The notes under the pieces: model-generated
Told to the model about the DNA's origin: nothing
The model's input: the letters and a program-made list of their open reading frames with translations, nothing else
Databases searched by the model: none
In this document: one piece after another, positions 1 to 11,616 of the stretch
How the letters are laid out: each line of letters opens with the position of its first letter
How positions within the stretch are numbered: position 1 is the stretch's first letter
Translations under genes and position numbers: made by a program
DNA from: Wolfiporia cocos
Taxonomy: Eukaryota > Basidiomycota > Agaricomycetes > Polyporales > Phaeolaceae
Assembly (NCBI GenBank): GCA_029448655.1
Contig: JACCLO010000011.1
Span: 1-64,000 of the forward strand
DNA: 64,000 bases
Reading direction: 5' to 3'

Positions 1-146
1 CCTAACCCCTAACCCCTAACCCCTAACCCCTAACCCCTAACCCCTAACCCCTAACCCCTAACCCCTAACCCCTAACCCCTAACCCCTAACCCCTAACCCC
101 TAACCCCTAACCCCTAACCCCTAACCCCTAACCCCTAACCCCTAAA
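1..146. repeat. Telomere, CCCCTAA repeat
   Basis: About 20 uninterrupted copies of the 7-bp unit CCCCTAA run from the first base to about 146, where they pass into AT-rich sequence. The C-rich strand reads 5'->3' into the window, as expected for the left end of a chromosome. The unit corresponds to TTAGGGG, one G longer than the common fungal TTAGGG. The array is perfect as far as I can read it. Confidence 0.97.
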
Positions 147-620
147 ATGCAAAATTAAATTTAAATTTAAAATTAAAATTTATTTTACGTTACCTAATTG
201 AATCTAACTCCAAACAATACCATATAATTTCAATCAACACCACATGACCTCACATAATTTCATTTCATGCTCACATAACCCCACATAATTTCATTTCATA
301 CTCACATATCCCCACATAAATATATACAATACTCACACAACCCCATTAAATTCATTTAAAATTCCCACAACTTCAAATAAATTCACCCAAAATCAAATCA
401 TCCCCAAACTACCACACACACTTTTATCATCTCTATCACATTCATCCTCCATACCTACCCTTAATCCAACAATCTAAATCTCACTCCCTCATCTAACTAA
501 TCTCATCTCACCTACTACACTCCTACATAGTCCCATCACCTATCATCACACATACCATCTCAGCTCTCACAATCTCTTATCTATCTCTCACAATTCTGTC
601 TCTGTCACATCTCAACCTGC
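147..620. other. G-depleted AT-rich subtelomeric tract
   Basis: Next to the telomere the + strand is built almost only of A, C and T. It opens with AAATTTAAA-type runs (147-185) and continues with words such as CACATAATTTCATTTCA and CTCACATAACCCC, repeated imperfectly around 240-330. G is nearly absent until about 600. No ORF or gene is seen. A similar G-poor tract follows the telomere-like scar at 19473, so it may be a property of chromosome ends in this genome. Confidence 0.7.
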
Positions 621-2552
621 TCACACAACATAGACTTCTGCTAAGAACAAAACAGTTGCTAGCCAAGTGCACAATCCTCAGCAACAGTAGAAAACAGTTG
701 CAAAATACCCCAACTTTCCATAGCATACATCTAATTACTAAACGAGCCACCCGTGACAATGCTCACATACCAGTCACATTCCCCACGTCCAATCCGTCAT
801 CCCATAGGGCATGTCCCACTGACCCAGAGAGTTGGCCAGTGAATTCCCATGCCCCGTGCTTGCAACGCACATCTTCAAATCCCTTTGACAAAAACTTGTG
901 TTGCGCATCTTCTTCCTGCACTGCCCTATGGGAATTTTGTAGCTGTTGTAATCTAAATGGCCTGTAGATACCCAACAGAAAATCCCAATAAATAACAGGG
1001 AGGGATTACATTTTGCACACACGATTACAAGCAGAGTGATGATAACACCAAGCATTAGTGACGTGTCAGAAGTCGCTGAGTGGTGTGGAAGGGCAGTGCA
1101 AAAATGCAGCGAATAGCAGGTCGCCGATACGTAGCGCGAGAGAACAAAATGTATGTGTGGGAATGCAAGAAAAACCCACAACAAAATATCCGATTGGCCA
1201 CAAACTAATGTGCGCGCAATGACGAATACTAACACATGATCATGTTTGCTAACGACGAGGAGATACTACGAGATGAAACGACTAAAAACTTCAAGACTCA
1301 CCGGTGATCTCTTCACCACGAACACTTGATCAGCTACGGTTGAGCTTGGCGTCGCCTCGCTAAGACTTAGAGGACAGCGTCACACAGAAAATGCAAGGAG
1401 AGAGAGATGGATTGCACCCTGGGTATGGCAGCTGTTTTATGTTACAAACGACACAGTTTCAAGAGCCAACTGAAATACGACAGAAGAAAAAGTAGTGATA
1501 TGCGATCGAGAGAAGCGAGTGATCATGTAACTCGATAAGGAAAAATGACTACCATAACAGTCTTGTGGCTATGAATCTATGTGAAGTAGTGGAGAAAAAA
1601 TAGATGGAGGCCACGTTGTCGGCACAGACACATCCGACATACCGTCAGGATTGGCGTACGAAACACGCAATGGCTCGGACTCCATCAACAATGTCAAGAC
1701 CACATCCAATTTACGTGCGCATCTTGCCATCCCTCGAGCGCAGAAACGTCGGTCTGGAACGTCACAGATCCTACTTCACTTTTGCGTACCACTCCCTTGG
1801 GACATGTCTCACGCGCTGCTAGAGTCGGTGCAGAGGTTTTAGTACAGTAAGGAAAATAATCAAAAATACCAGAAATAAAATATACATGCAGGACGACGAC
1901 CTGTATGCATGATCGAAGAGTATAATCGCATACTAATGCTGTACGCTCGATGAAGTTTTTGGTATGTGCTTGATTCTTAAAGCTTCTGCGAGTTTGAGTG
2001 TAGAGAACTTGAGCTTGCTATCTTGTAATCGTTGTTCGAATGGTGATCTTGTGACTTATACGGATTTGAGTATAGAAACGCGCTACCCCTCCACAAGAGG
2101 ACGACACTTTTTGTCTTGACCTTAAGACCAATTCATCCCTGCGACCTCATCGGCTAGAACCATGGCTTCATGCTACTCCAGTGTACCAGTGGATACAACT
2201 TGTCAAGGTTGGTGTGATACTTGCATGATGTTGCCCGGATTTCGGTGGAGTTGTATAGTGTGATTGAACCGGCTTGGTGTGCCTCGCGGATGTACGCGGT
2301 GTCGGATACAATGCAGTGATATTGGGTGTGAAAGTTTCGAGTGCCGATGGAGAAGTTCGGAGCATCACGCTGTAGCACGAATGACGTCTCGATGGTCTGA
2401 TGATCCTCTCTGTAGTAAAAAAGTTTGAGCCTGTTTGCTACAACTAGTTCTTTCAGCACAGATAGACTGCAACGTCGCGTACACAAGCGTCTAGCGCCGC
2501 TGCGCGAGGGCATAAGACCGTATCCTCTAATAATAGACCAGTTACCCGCTCC
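621..2552. other. Non-coding subtelomeric stretch, nothing recognised
   Basis: Only short ORFs occur here, on both strands, and none resembles a known family or shows coding character. No tRNA, LTR ends or tandem repeats were found. The stretch ends just upstream of the decayed retroelement at 2553 and may contain its unrecognised upstream part. Confidence 0.5.
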
Positions 2553-3431
2553 ATGACAAAGTCATCCACTAGTTCTACTAATCAGCAGCCCCTCAACACG
2601 AACGTGAACACAAACACAAACACGACGAACATACCATCGATCGCAAACACCATGTCGGCAATCACTTCAGCACTCGTCGTTCCGATGATGAGCGCAGGGT
2701 CACGCTATGCACCTAAATTTGACGGTAAGAACGTAACAGATTTCTTGTTAGTTTTTGAAGCACAGGCTTACGCTGCTGGTATTCCGTATACCGAGTGGTC
2801 AGACAAGGTTCTACAGTATTGTAAGTCCAGCATTAGACAGATCATCAAGAATCATGAGCTGTTCAAGAACAAGACTTGGATAGATACTAAGAAGGTATTT
2901 TATCATTATTTTCCTTCTGAGGAGGAGAAAACGGTACCTATGCCGGAGGGTCTATGTGAGTTCTCAAGGCGTTGCTGAGAGGACGAGCGAGTGAACTTGT
3001 GTAGCTCCTTCGACAGATATGTTAGGAACTTTGCTCTGAAAGAGGGGGACCTGGTGAGAAAGAGTAAGATGACAGAGACAGAGAGAGATTTGTTATTTTA
3101 CCAAGGCTTACCGGTGACTGTGAGGCATCGTATTGCAGGTAGTTTGCGCAGGAAAATAGGTAAAGACATCACAATGGATGCACCTCCGGATCAAAGCATG
3201 ACGATTGAAGCAGTAAGATTGTATTTTAGCAGAAATAACATTGAGTATGGTCTAGGTACATTGAACTCAGGTTCTGACGAAGAGACGAGTGACGACAAGG
3301 AGTTGTCATCTGACGAATCGGATTCCGGGAAGGAGGTGAGGCGTAGAGCTAGAAAGAGAGCTGAGAAAGAGTAATGTGGTAAGAAAGTGAAGTCGAAGGC
3401 TAACGAGAAAGACGAACAGACGGAAAGATAG
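2553..3431 (+). pseudogene. Decayed retroelement gag-like region
   Basis: One frame opens with ATG at 2553 and runs through two in-frame stops (TGA at 2976, TAA at 3372) to a third at 3429. The first 40 residues are Asn/Thr-rich. A capsid-like helical part follows (YAPKFDGKNVTDFLLVFEAQ, later FYQGLPVTVRHRIAG), then an acidic Glu/Asp/Ser stretch and a basic tail. The order resembles gag N-terminal regions of Ty3/gypsy-type elements in agaricomycetes. Because the reading continues sensibly past the stops, I read them as mutations and not as gene ends. It is continuous with the protease and RT relics downstream. Assignment is by layout and composition, so moderate. Confidence 0.6.
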
Positions 3432-3448
3432 CACAGCTGAGTGAAGCA

Positions 3449-5023
3449 TTGACTAAATTACAGCTGACGATCGCAAATCAGGAGGTAGCGACACAGGTAC
3501 GACAGGAACAACCAACGACACAGCATCAGCATACGCATCAGGTATCGACTGGCCAGATGGAAAGGGCACCACATACATGTTTCATGTGTGGCAAGACGGA
3601 GGGTGTCAATCTCGATCATCCGATTGGGATGAGTAAGTGTCCAGAGACGATAGCACTAATTGCAGAAAAGATGTGTCAGTTTTCGCCAGCAACTGGGAAG
3701 GTCATTCAAGCGAACGGAGCAAACTTACTGATGATGCCTGCCGGGCAACGTGGCGGCATTGCAGTGGTGCTGCAAGAGGAGATCTGTTTCGGTAAGGAAA
3801 AGAACCGTGACATGTCTAATGTTGCAGGTCCCTCAGGTACCTGTTCGAGCCTAGGGGTGTTAGTTGACGGCGAACAATTGATCGAAGGTGACGTATATGC
3901 ATACTCATTGAGGGTGCTGAACACTTTTGCAGCTACTCAAGCACAAGCCAAGAAGTCGACAGCAGAGGATGGGGAGTCAAGCAATGAAGAGCCGATAGCC
4001 AAGAGGTTTGAATACAGGCACACTAACGATAGGTCGAAGGGTAAGGTTGTGGGGCTGTCTGAAGCTACGAAGATGACGCCGACAGCGAAAGTGGACAGTA
4101 AGGCTGCGAGCGAGAAGCCACCAGCCGTGAACATGGAAGAGGGTTGGAAGACTAGGAAGAAGGATCAGGTAACTGCGCACAAGAGGGACATGCCTCCTCA
4201 TCTGAAGCAGCCGAGGTTCACGTCTGACGTATAGGATATGGTGTCCGCCGACAACGTCGCTAATCAGATACTTGATCAGAAGCTAACGCTGCAACTGAGA
4301 CAGATAATAGGAATTTCGCCTACCTTGCAGAAGCGTTTTGCGGCACTCACAAAGACGCGCAAGGAGGTAGGTGGATCTGTGGCACAAGCAAATCGGATAG
4401 CCACAGTTGAAGATGAGAAAGAGGCAGTCGAGAATGTCGTGACAGAGGGGTCGGTGATGCTGAGCTTACAGGAGGGTGAGAACCTCGAAGAGGTAATAAC
4501 GCAGCACGCTGACGTTTATGCTGTGGCAGTTGGACAGGAACGATTCTTTGCAATGGCATGTGGAGTTGTACAAGGGATGTTTGGGACTGAGGCAGTAATG
4601 TACCTCGTAGACTCAGGATCAAAGCTGAACTTAATATTGAAGAAAGTGTGGGATCAGACTAACCTAGCTATCGATCCAGATGGGTGTGGGTGGACACTCA
4701 AAGGTATTAATGGTATGCTTACACCACTTGAGGGCTGCATCCGTGACGCACCTGTCGAGATTGGGGGGGAAAGGTTTGATCACCATTTCTTTGTCACCCT
4801 GACTGACTTAGGGCAACACAATGGGATTCTCGGGCAGCCATGGTTACAGTGGGTGGCAGCTAATCTAGAATATGAAAGGAAGAACGGAATGTACCTTGTG
4901 GCACATCGCAACGGTGATCGATCCATGACGCCGATACAGGTGCGTATTGTCGACACAGGCACTGACCGAAACAAGGAGAAATTAGTGTTCATGACAGGAC
5001 TCGTGTCGCGCAAGGATTTTTGA
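3449..5023 (+). pseudogene. Decayed retroelement zinc-finger and aspartic protease region
   Basis: A second frame runs from 3449 to 5023, broken by an in-frame TAG at 4232. Near its start is a cysteine/histidine cluster (C-x2-C, then His and Cys further on) resembling an expanded zinc knuckle. Basic and Ser/Glu-rich linkers follow. The part after the stop carries LVDSGSKLNLI, a retroviral-type aspartic protease active site (D-S-G), and downstream GILGQPWL, matching the I-L-G-x-x-W/F-L part of the fold. It lies between the gag-like and RT relics in a different frame from gag. It is dead because of the stop and the surrounding breaks. Confidence 0.7.
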
Positions 5024-6326
5024 AGAGAGGCGTGATGTCTGAACTGGCCTCGATAGGTAGTATCGCGTCCTCAGAAATTCCTAGGTTGGGTAACATTTTT
5101 CATTGTGTTGCGAGCGACATCTCTACACTCACAGATTCAGAGTTATCGATAGCTTCCCAGATTGATCCACCAGACTCTTCTGACAGGTTGTTACAGGATT
5201 ATATTGCAGCAAGCCCCATTCCTTTGACTCCAGTCCCTTCAGCATGGCGCAAACGTGTACAAATGCATTATAGCGTGACAGTAGCATTGAAAAGATATAA
5301 GCCCATTGACCGAAAGGTGTGCCCAGTGCCATCGTATATGCCTAACCCATTCACACAGAAATTCAAACCTATTGCTATACCTGAGTTGATGCCGCTACCA
5401 ATTGAACCGAGACCCTGAAAGAAGTATGAATTCGGCTCAGGCAATCGGTGGACCGTGCAGCGGCTGAGTGATGTGATTGCGAAGATTCCCGCTAACTTCT
5501 TATCAGATGCAGAAATTGACTTGCTAGTCCATGTTGTGGTTTCGTGACAGGCAGCATTTGCGTGGACTGACGATGAGTGAGGTACTTTCTCCCCAAGATA
5601 CTTTCCTGACTATGAAATACCAGTGATCGAACACGTACCATGGGCACAACCGTACATCCGAATTCCGAAGGCCATCGGGAGAAGGTGAAAGCAGTCATCA
5701 AATGCCAATTAGATGCTGGCAAGTTTGAGCCATTCTCCGCGTCGTATCGGACAGCATATTTTGCGGTCAAAAAGAAACAGGGTGATCCGCGACTCGTATT
5801 CAATTTAGGTGACCTTAACGCTATCACTATATGTGATGCGGTGCTACCTCCATGGCCAGATGACTTCGCTGAAAGCTTTGTAGGGCATCACATTTTTATG
5901 CTAGCTGACATTATGGCAGGTTTCGACAACTGCATTCTCGCATCAGTTTCGCGCGACCTTACAACATTCCAATGCCCCTTTGGGTCGTTGCGATTGACTA
6001 GGCTGCCACAAGGCTATACTAATGCAATGCCTGAATTCAGTCAATGCATATTGCATACGTTGGGTGACATGTTACCGAACGAAGCTGATGCTTTTGTGGA
6101 TGATGTAGGTGTGAAGGGTCCGAGTACTGACTATGACGACAAGGCTGTTGCAGGCAATTCGAATATTCAGAGGTTCATGTATGAGTTTGCATGTACAGCT
6201 AATAAGCTGCTTGCCAGGTTTGTCGAAGCGGGAATTACGGCATCTGGATCGAAGCTTGTTATCGCGATCCCCAGGCTGAAGATCGTCGGTTCCTTAATAT
6301 ATAGAAGTCTGTATGACCGCAAATAA
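5020..6326 (+). pseudogene. Decayed retroelement reverse transcriptase, truncated
   Basis: The frame starting at 5020 gives a pre-RT linker with a stop at 5416 and further stops around 5545-5580. Near 5675 the reading must shift frame to enter 5640-6326. That part has clear RT motifs: LADIMAGFDN (motif A Asp), LPQGYTNAMPEFSQ (motif B) and AFVDDVGVKG (motif C, V-D-D). The ORF ends soon after, at 6326. No RNase H, integrase or 3' LTR follows, so the element is truncated as well as frameshifted. The family resembles LTR elements of agaricomycetes, distinct from the chromodomain elements later in the window. Confidence 0.8.
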
Positions 6327-6853
6327 GTAAGACCACTCTAAACTAAGGTGATCTGTGCATAAGTGGCTAAGTATAGCCCATGATGCCATAAGCCCTCATG
6401 GTGTGGTGCTACTCTAATGATAGTGCAGTATATCATAATGATGTCCTTTGTATCCTAAGAATATCACTGTATGTCATAGAAGATGACTTGACTATGTAAG
6501 ACTAGCCTTGTATGTCATATGTGTATAGTAAATGGCACCACTATGTCATACCTGTAAGGTAAGCAGACCACACTGAGTCTGGGCCTATAATAATAGGCAT
6601 GAGGTTATAGAAACCTAGAATGTGAGGCTTGTAGACTAATAATAGTCCTGACATCTTAGATAAGAAGGAGGGTCACCTGACATGATTCCTGTGATAGTAC
6701 CTGGTGCTGCTATCTAATCTAAGAGTTTGGCAAGTCATGTGACACAACTCACATGACCCACTGACCTTCAGGTCGTTGGATCGACCCCAGCCATGTGCAA
6801 TAAGTACAGTAAACATAGTAAGAGAGGACAATTCTGGATGTGCACAAAATAAT
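6327..6853. other. Non-coding, TE-derived target of the solo LTR
   Basis: There is no ORF of note. The sequence contains many TATGTCATA-like words and CACATGACC/GGTCATGTG palindromes, similar in style to 7980-8337 and 12240-12800. This suggests one old element or LTR family broken up by later insertions. Boundaries cannot be set from this window. Confidence 0.4.
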
Positions 6854-7974
6854 TGACACAAGCCATCTTGTGGGACTCACCAACTTAAGGGTCTTACTCA
6901 GACAAGTTGGTGAGGGGTTAGAAGGCAAGCTACAGAGGGTGAGAGGTGCTTCTGCGGCGGTAGCCGAGAAGAATAGAACTAAGATATCAAGGCGTCAAGC
7001 CTTGGTCTTTAAATATGTACAGGGTGAGAACACGTGCTACTAACTAGTGTGTCTGCCCTAAAGGAATGGTCAGTGCGCCCTATCGGCGTATGCTGACGTA
7101 TACTCTACTCTAAGAGACCGTGGGAGGCCGGTAATGGCCAGACCAATGGTAAATGAGAGAGTGGTGGTGTCACCTTGCGGTGGACATGTGGAACGCGGGC
7201 GCAGCCCGGGTATATGGAAGGCCGGTTGTACCGGTGCCTTGAGGGACTATGGCTATTTGCCAGGCCCTTGGTGACTCAGGCCGAGAAGGCCGAGTGGTAT
7301 GCCAGAAGCCGGTGATATGATCAGGCCGGTGGTGGCGTGGGAGCGAGGCCTTGCGGCTGGCTCGGAGGTATGGCAACGCCGGCGTGAGAAGCACGGAGGT
7401 TGCACATTGCCGGGTCTAGAAGCCCGGAGGTAGGACTGTGCCGGTGACGGGAAGTCCGGGGGTTGCATAAGGCCGGTGATAGAAGCGTGTGCTATTGAGG
7501 GAAGCACGGAGCTTAGGAAGTGCCGGTGATGCATGTGGTGGTCGTTAGGCTTCTCAGCGTAGTAGACCGATGGGCACAGAGCTTAGTCAGCTGTTGTGCC
7601 ATGTTGCCATTATTATGCGAGTGGTGCTCGCTGACAGGGAGAGGCTGGTCGACTTGTGGACTCTAGACTCTATGACGGGGTTGTGACGTAGCGGTGGCGG
7701 TGCTATGACCTAGACGTATGACGTGGATCACAGGATGAGGCACAGCGAAGCACGTTGCCTTAGTGATGACGTAATCAGTCATGTGGTGTAGCGTTGGGCC
7801 GGTGCTATGGGTCACGTGTAGGTTAAGGCCTATTCGGCCGTAAGGTTCCGTTATAATACCTCGGCAGGTTCGGCATGGTGGGATAAGTCCCGGATAACTT
7901 TGTAGAGGCTTGTATAAGGCCAGAATTGGTGCTATAATTGCGCGAAAAATGTGCTATGTCCCAAATCCGTGACA
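6854..7974 (-). mobile_element. Solo LTR related to family 2 (target duplication ATAAT)
   Basis: This 1121-bp unit begins TGACACAAG and ends CCGTGACA, the reverse complement of an LTR of type TGTCACGG...CTTGTGTCA. It is flanked on both sides by ATAAT (6849-6853 and 7975-7979), so the ends are secure. Internally it aligns with the family-2 LTR of the nest (GGCCGGTAATGGCC, CGGGCGCAGCCCGGGTAT, AGAAGAATAGAACTA) but is diverged. It has no attached internal region, so it is the product of LTR-LTR recombination. Confidence 0.88.
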
Positions 7975-7979
7975 ATAAT

Positions 7980-8337
7980 CTGTGACACTATGAGGTCAGA
8001 ACTATTATTAGTTTACAAGGCCCCACATTCCATCGTTTACAACATCAGCGCCCATACTGGCCCAGTCTATGACATCATGCCTATTATTATAGGTCTATAC
8101 TTAGTGTGGCCTGCTTATCTGACAGGTATGACATAGCGGCCTGCTTCCTCCACATTTATGGCATACAAGGCATATTTACAGAGCCAGTGTCATCTCTATG
8201 ACATACTGCACTATTCCTAGATAGCACCATATTATGACGCCTTATGGCATCACTATGATACCACAACATGTGCACAGACTAGCTGCATTAGGGTAGACAT
8301 TAGTAGTAGTATAAGGTCTTATATGTCTAGGCATCTA
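7980..8337. other. Non-coding spacer between solo LTR and DNA transposon
   Basis: Short TATGACAT-type words recur, as in 6327-6853 and 12360-12800. No gene or element boundary was recognised. It ends at the TA dinucleotide that flanks the DNA transposon. Confidence 0.4.
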
Positions 8338-8373
8338 TGGTGCCAACGGCCTAGTCACCGCCTCTTTTGTACA
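8338..8373 (+). repeat. Left terminal inverted repeat of the DNA transposon
   Basis: Matches the reverse complement of 11579-11614 at 35 of 36 positions, with TA immediately outside. Confidence 0.92.
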
Positions 8374-8538
8374 GTAGCCAAATCCTGTGGGCAACTTCAC
8401 GTTAACCCTAATGCAGGGTTTACATAAGTGCTGGTACCTGGCGGCACCCTGAGATTAAACATTTTGGGTATAGTACGGCACGGAGAGAACATTTGAACAC
8501 TTGTTGTGGTGTAGATACGGCAACGGCGCAGGCCTGTT

Positions 8539-11367
8539 GTGTATGTACTATTTCACTACATGCCGCGCTCTAGTAAGATACAGAAAGCACGCAAAGCTGC
8601 CGCTGCTCGTGCACGTACTGGGAAGCAGTTGAGCACACACGCCAGCGCCAGGAAGCAGTCGTGCACATCACAAGCCCAAGTATCAGCTGTGCGAGATGTT
8701 CTCTGCATAAGCTCAGATGAGGATGACAAGTGCACGTCATGGATGGGGGATGTGAGTTACATGATCTCCTCGGACAAGAATGAAGATGGAGAGGACTTGA
8801 ATGATGACGAGGGCAACAACGGAGATGATGACGGAGATGATGACGGAGATGATGACAACAACAACAACGATTTGTCTGAGTTGAAGGGTGATGAGCTGCG
8901 TCAGAGTCTGGAGATGGCACAGCAGAGGAAAGAACGCAACAGGGATGCCTTCGGTATCCTAATGAGACCAATGTCTCAGAGCGTCTGGAAGCAAGCAGAG
9001 AGCAACCGGGCTCTGGGTTACAATGGCATGTCAGACAGAACGAAACGGAGGCACGATAAGAAGCTTCGGGATGAACAGGCTCACCGTAAGAGGTACTTAT
9101 CACAATTCATGGGCAAAATGTATGTGTTGACGAGTTTCGGGCACAGCTCTGGTGCGCAATTCATGCACTCGTTTTTCTCGACACAGAAGGGTCCTGAGCT
9201 GTCAGAGCAGCAGTCAAATGAGCAACAGGGTGGTTTACATACCATTCCAAGTGTTCGCCAGCCAGCACTGAGTGGAGATAAGATTTTCTGTGGATATCTC
9301 TCTGATATCTCATCATCAGAGGATGAGTACGAAACCGGAGATGTGGGTGCTGAAGGTGGAGAAGGAAGTGAAGAGAACATCCACAATAGCCAGGAGCATC
9401 AAAGTGCGATGCTACAGTTACTCATGCATGAGGAGGAGGAAGAGAGCAAAATGGACGAGGCTGAACTTACTGTGGATTCCAGCCCCTCACAGCAGCAGCG
9501 CACTGTCCGCTCCAACCAGACAACCCCCCCTCCAAAGCACTGCAAGCTTGAAGTGCCAGCATGCATTACCCGCTCTCACATCAAGGAGAACCGTATGCAG
9601 GACCTTCGAGAATGGACTTGATGCAATCCAGAAATTCATTAAATCAAAGCGACATACCTTTATTTCAGGCGATAACAGTCTGCAGGCCTGCTGCAGGCAC
9701 TGTATTGAGAGCTATCTGCACTTGATTGTCAAATACAAGCACTCCATGACTGTGGCAGGGGAATGTGCAGCGAAAAGCCATGGCTTTTCTGCAAAATGGG
9801 GTGTAAGGATGGTGCAGAAGTGGGCTCGAAGATGGTTGAATGCGCGAGAACTTCCCGTATCCTTGAAGGGCCGGCATATCAAGTCCTATACATTGCTACA
9901 GGACCCTGTGGTGCAAGTGGAGCTACGCTCATACGTGCAGTCAAACAAATGGGCCATGAATCCCGAAAAACTCACCAAATTCACCAAAAACAGCATGGTA
10001 CCAGCAGCTGCTCAGCAGTATCTGAAAGAGATCATTCGTAAGGAGATGCCAGCAGGGTTAAAGAAGTATATGGAGCTTGAACTCTTCCCATGGATTCACT
10101 TGAAGGTTGGCCAAGAAATCTCCCTGAGCACTGCGCACGATTGGCTTCATCGAGAAGGCTTCCAGTACATCGAGCACAAGAAGAGCCTCTATTATGATGG
10201 TCATGAGTGGCCAGATGTTGTCAGGTATCGTCAAGAAGTCTTCCTGCCAGCAATGGCACAGCATCAAAAACTGAATGATCGAGTATGTCGTTGGAAATGT
10301 CTCGGAAGAGGTCAACAAGCAAACAGAAAATTATGTCGAGTGCCATCTAGTGTTTGTGGTGCATGACAAAATGACTGCCCAAGCACATGATGGTGTCAAA
10401 AAAAAGCTGGGTTTTCAAAGGTGAGCAGCCACTACAAAAAAAGGGTCCCGGCAGGGGCATTCACCTGCAGCGACGTAATCTGTTCCACATTCGGTTGGTT
10501 GAAGGATGCGGGACAAGGCCTTGAATATGGTAAAAATCATGATGGCTTCTGGAACGGTGAGATGTTTGTGAACCAGGTATGCCATGACAAATCTGTAGCA
10601 GACTTGACTCACAAAATAATTGATCATAGCTGAAAACAAAGATCATTCCGACATTTGAAAAATTGCATGGCCCCGGATTCCAAGCCTTAATTGCTGTTGA
10701 CCACTCACAAGGACATTCTGCCTTCGCTGAGGATGCACTTCTTGTGTCACGCATGAATCTGTGCCCTGGTGGAAAGCAGGCACAAATGCGTGATGGCTGG
10801 TTCATGAAGAATGATCAGAAAATTATCCAACAAATGAATTTTCCATACAATCATCCTGATCATCCCAATCTTCCCAAAGGGATTCGACAAATTCTCATCA
10901 AGCGAAGCCTCCGGGTTGATGGACTGCGAATGCAGTGTCACAGGAAATGTGACCCAGATGTGATCAGTTGCTGTGCCAAGCACATACTCGAAAATCAGCC
11001 AGACTTCAAGGAACAGAAAACTCTTGTCCAGGAAGTCATTGAGAATGCAGGCCACATGTGCATATTTTTACCAAAATATCACTGTGAGCTGAATTTCATT
11101 GAATACTTCTGGGGTGCTGTCAAGAAGTATCTCCGCAACCACTGTGATTATACGTTTCCAATATTACAAGCCAATATGCCAGATGCACTGGCATCGGTAA
11201 GTGTCGAGACAATCTGGAAATGGGAGCACCGGGTTGTTAGGTGGATGGATGCTTATCACTCAGGATTGGGCACAAAAGATGCTCAATTACAGGTGCAGGC
11301 ATTCAGTTCTCGTCGATACAAGTCTCACCACCGTGTTCCAGAGACCCTCGCACGTCAGCTTGACTGA
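8539..11367 (+). pseudogene. DDE superfamily transposase, frameshifted
   Basis: The reading passes through several frames: 8539 to about 9600, then 9600-10280, then about 10281-10410, then 10421-10633, then 10663-11367. The N-terminal 300 residues are acidic and low-complexity (runs of D, G and N). A helix-turn-helix-like basic segment follows (WARRWLNARELPVSLKG near 9815). The DDE core shows VVHDKMTAQ (first Asp), LIAVDHSQGH (second Asp) and CELNFIEYFW (Glu), in the style of Tc1/mariner-type endonucleases. One break lies at a run of eight A near 10400. Some frame changes could be short introns, but the number and the homopolymer break favour a pseudogene. It sits between the TIRs in the expected orientation. 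Confidence 0.8.
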
Positions 11368-11578
11368 TATACTATATTTAAATTAGTCAGATAGGTAGAG
11401 ATGTCAATACTTTCCTTATATAGTACTGCTTTCCCACAACTGGCCAAATTTGGACATATAAATTTCTCGATTTTGATTTTCAGAGAAATCCGCCTAGCCA
11501 TTTTGTTCCTATGTTCAATCTAAGCATTTTGGCTAGACCGATTGTCTCTAGGCACCAATCTGAGCGAGCAGTAAGACT

Positions 11579-11614
11579 TGTACAAAAGAGGCAGTGACTA
11601 GGCCGTTGGCACCA
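11579..11614 (-). repeat. Right terminal inverted repeat of the DNA transposon
   Basis: Inverted partner of 8338-8373, one mismatch, followed by TA at 11615. Confidence 0.92.
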
Positions 11615-11616
11615 TA

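Larger units (their letters stand above)
8338..11614 (+). mobile_element. DNA transposon, 36-bp TIRs, flanked by TA
   Basis: The left end (8338-8373) and right end (11579-11614) are inverted copies 36 bp long with a single mismatch, starting TGGTGCCAACGGCC. Both are directly flanked by TA (8336-8337 and 11615-11616), the target duplication of the IS630/Tc1/mariner superfamily. The 3.3-kb interior carries one transposase-like reading on the + strand. The good TIR match against a broken transposase suggests either recent decay or later mobilisation in trans. Confidence 0.9.
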
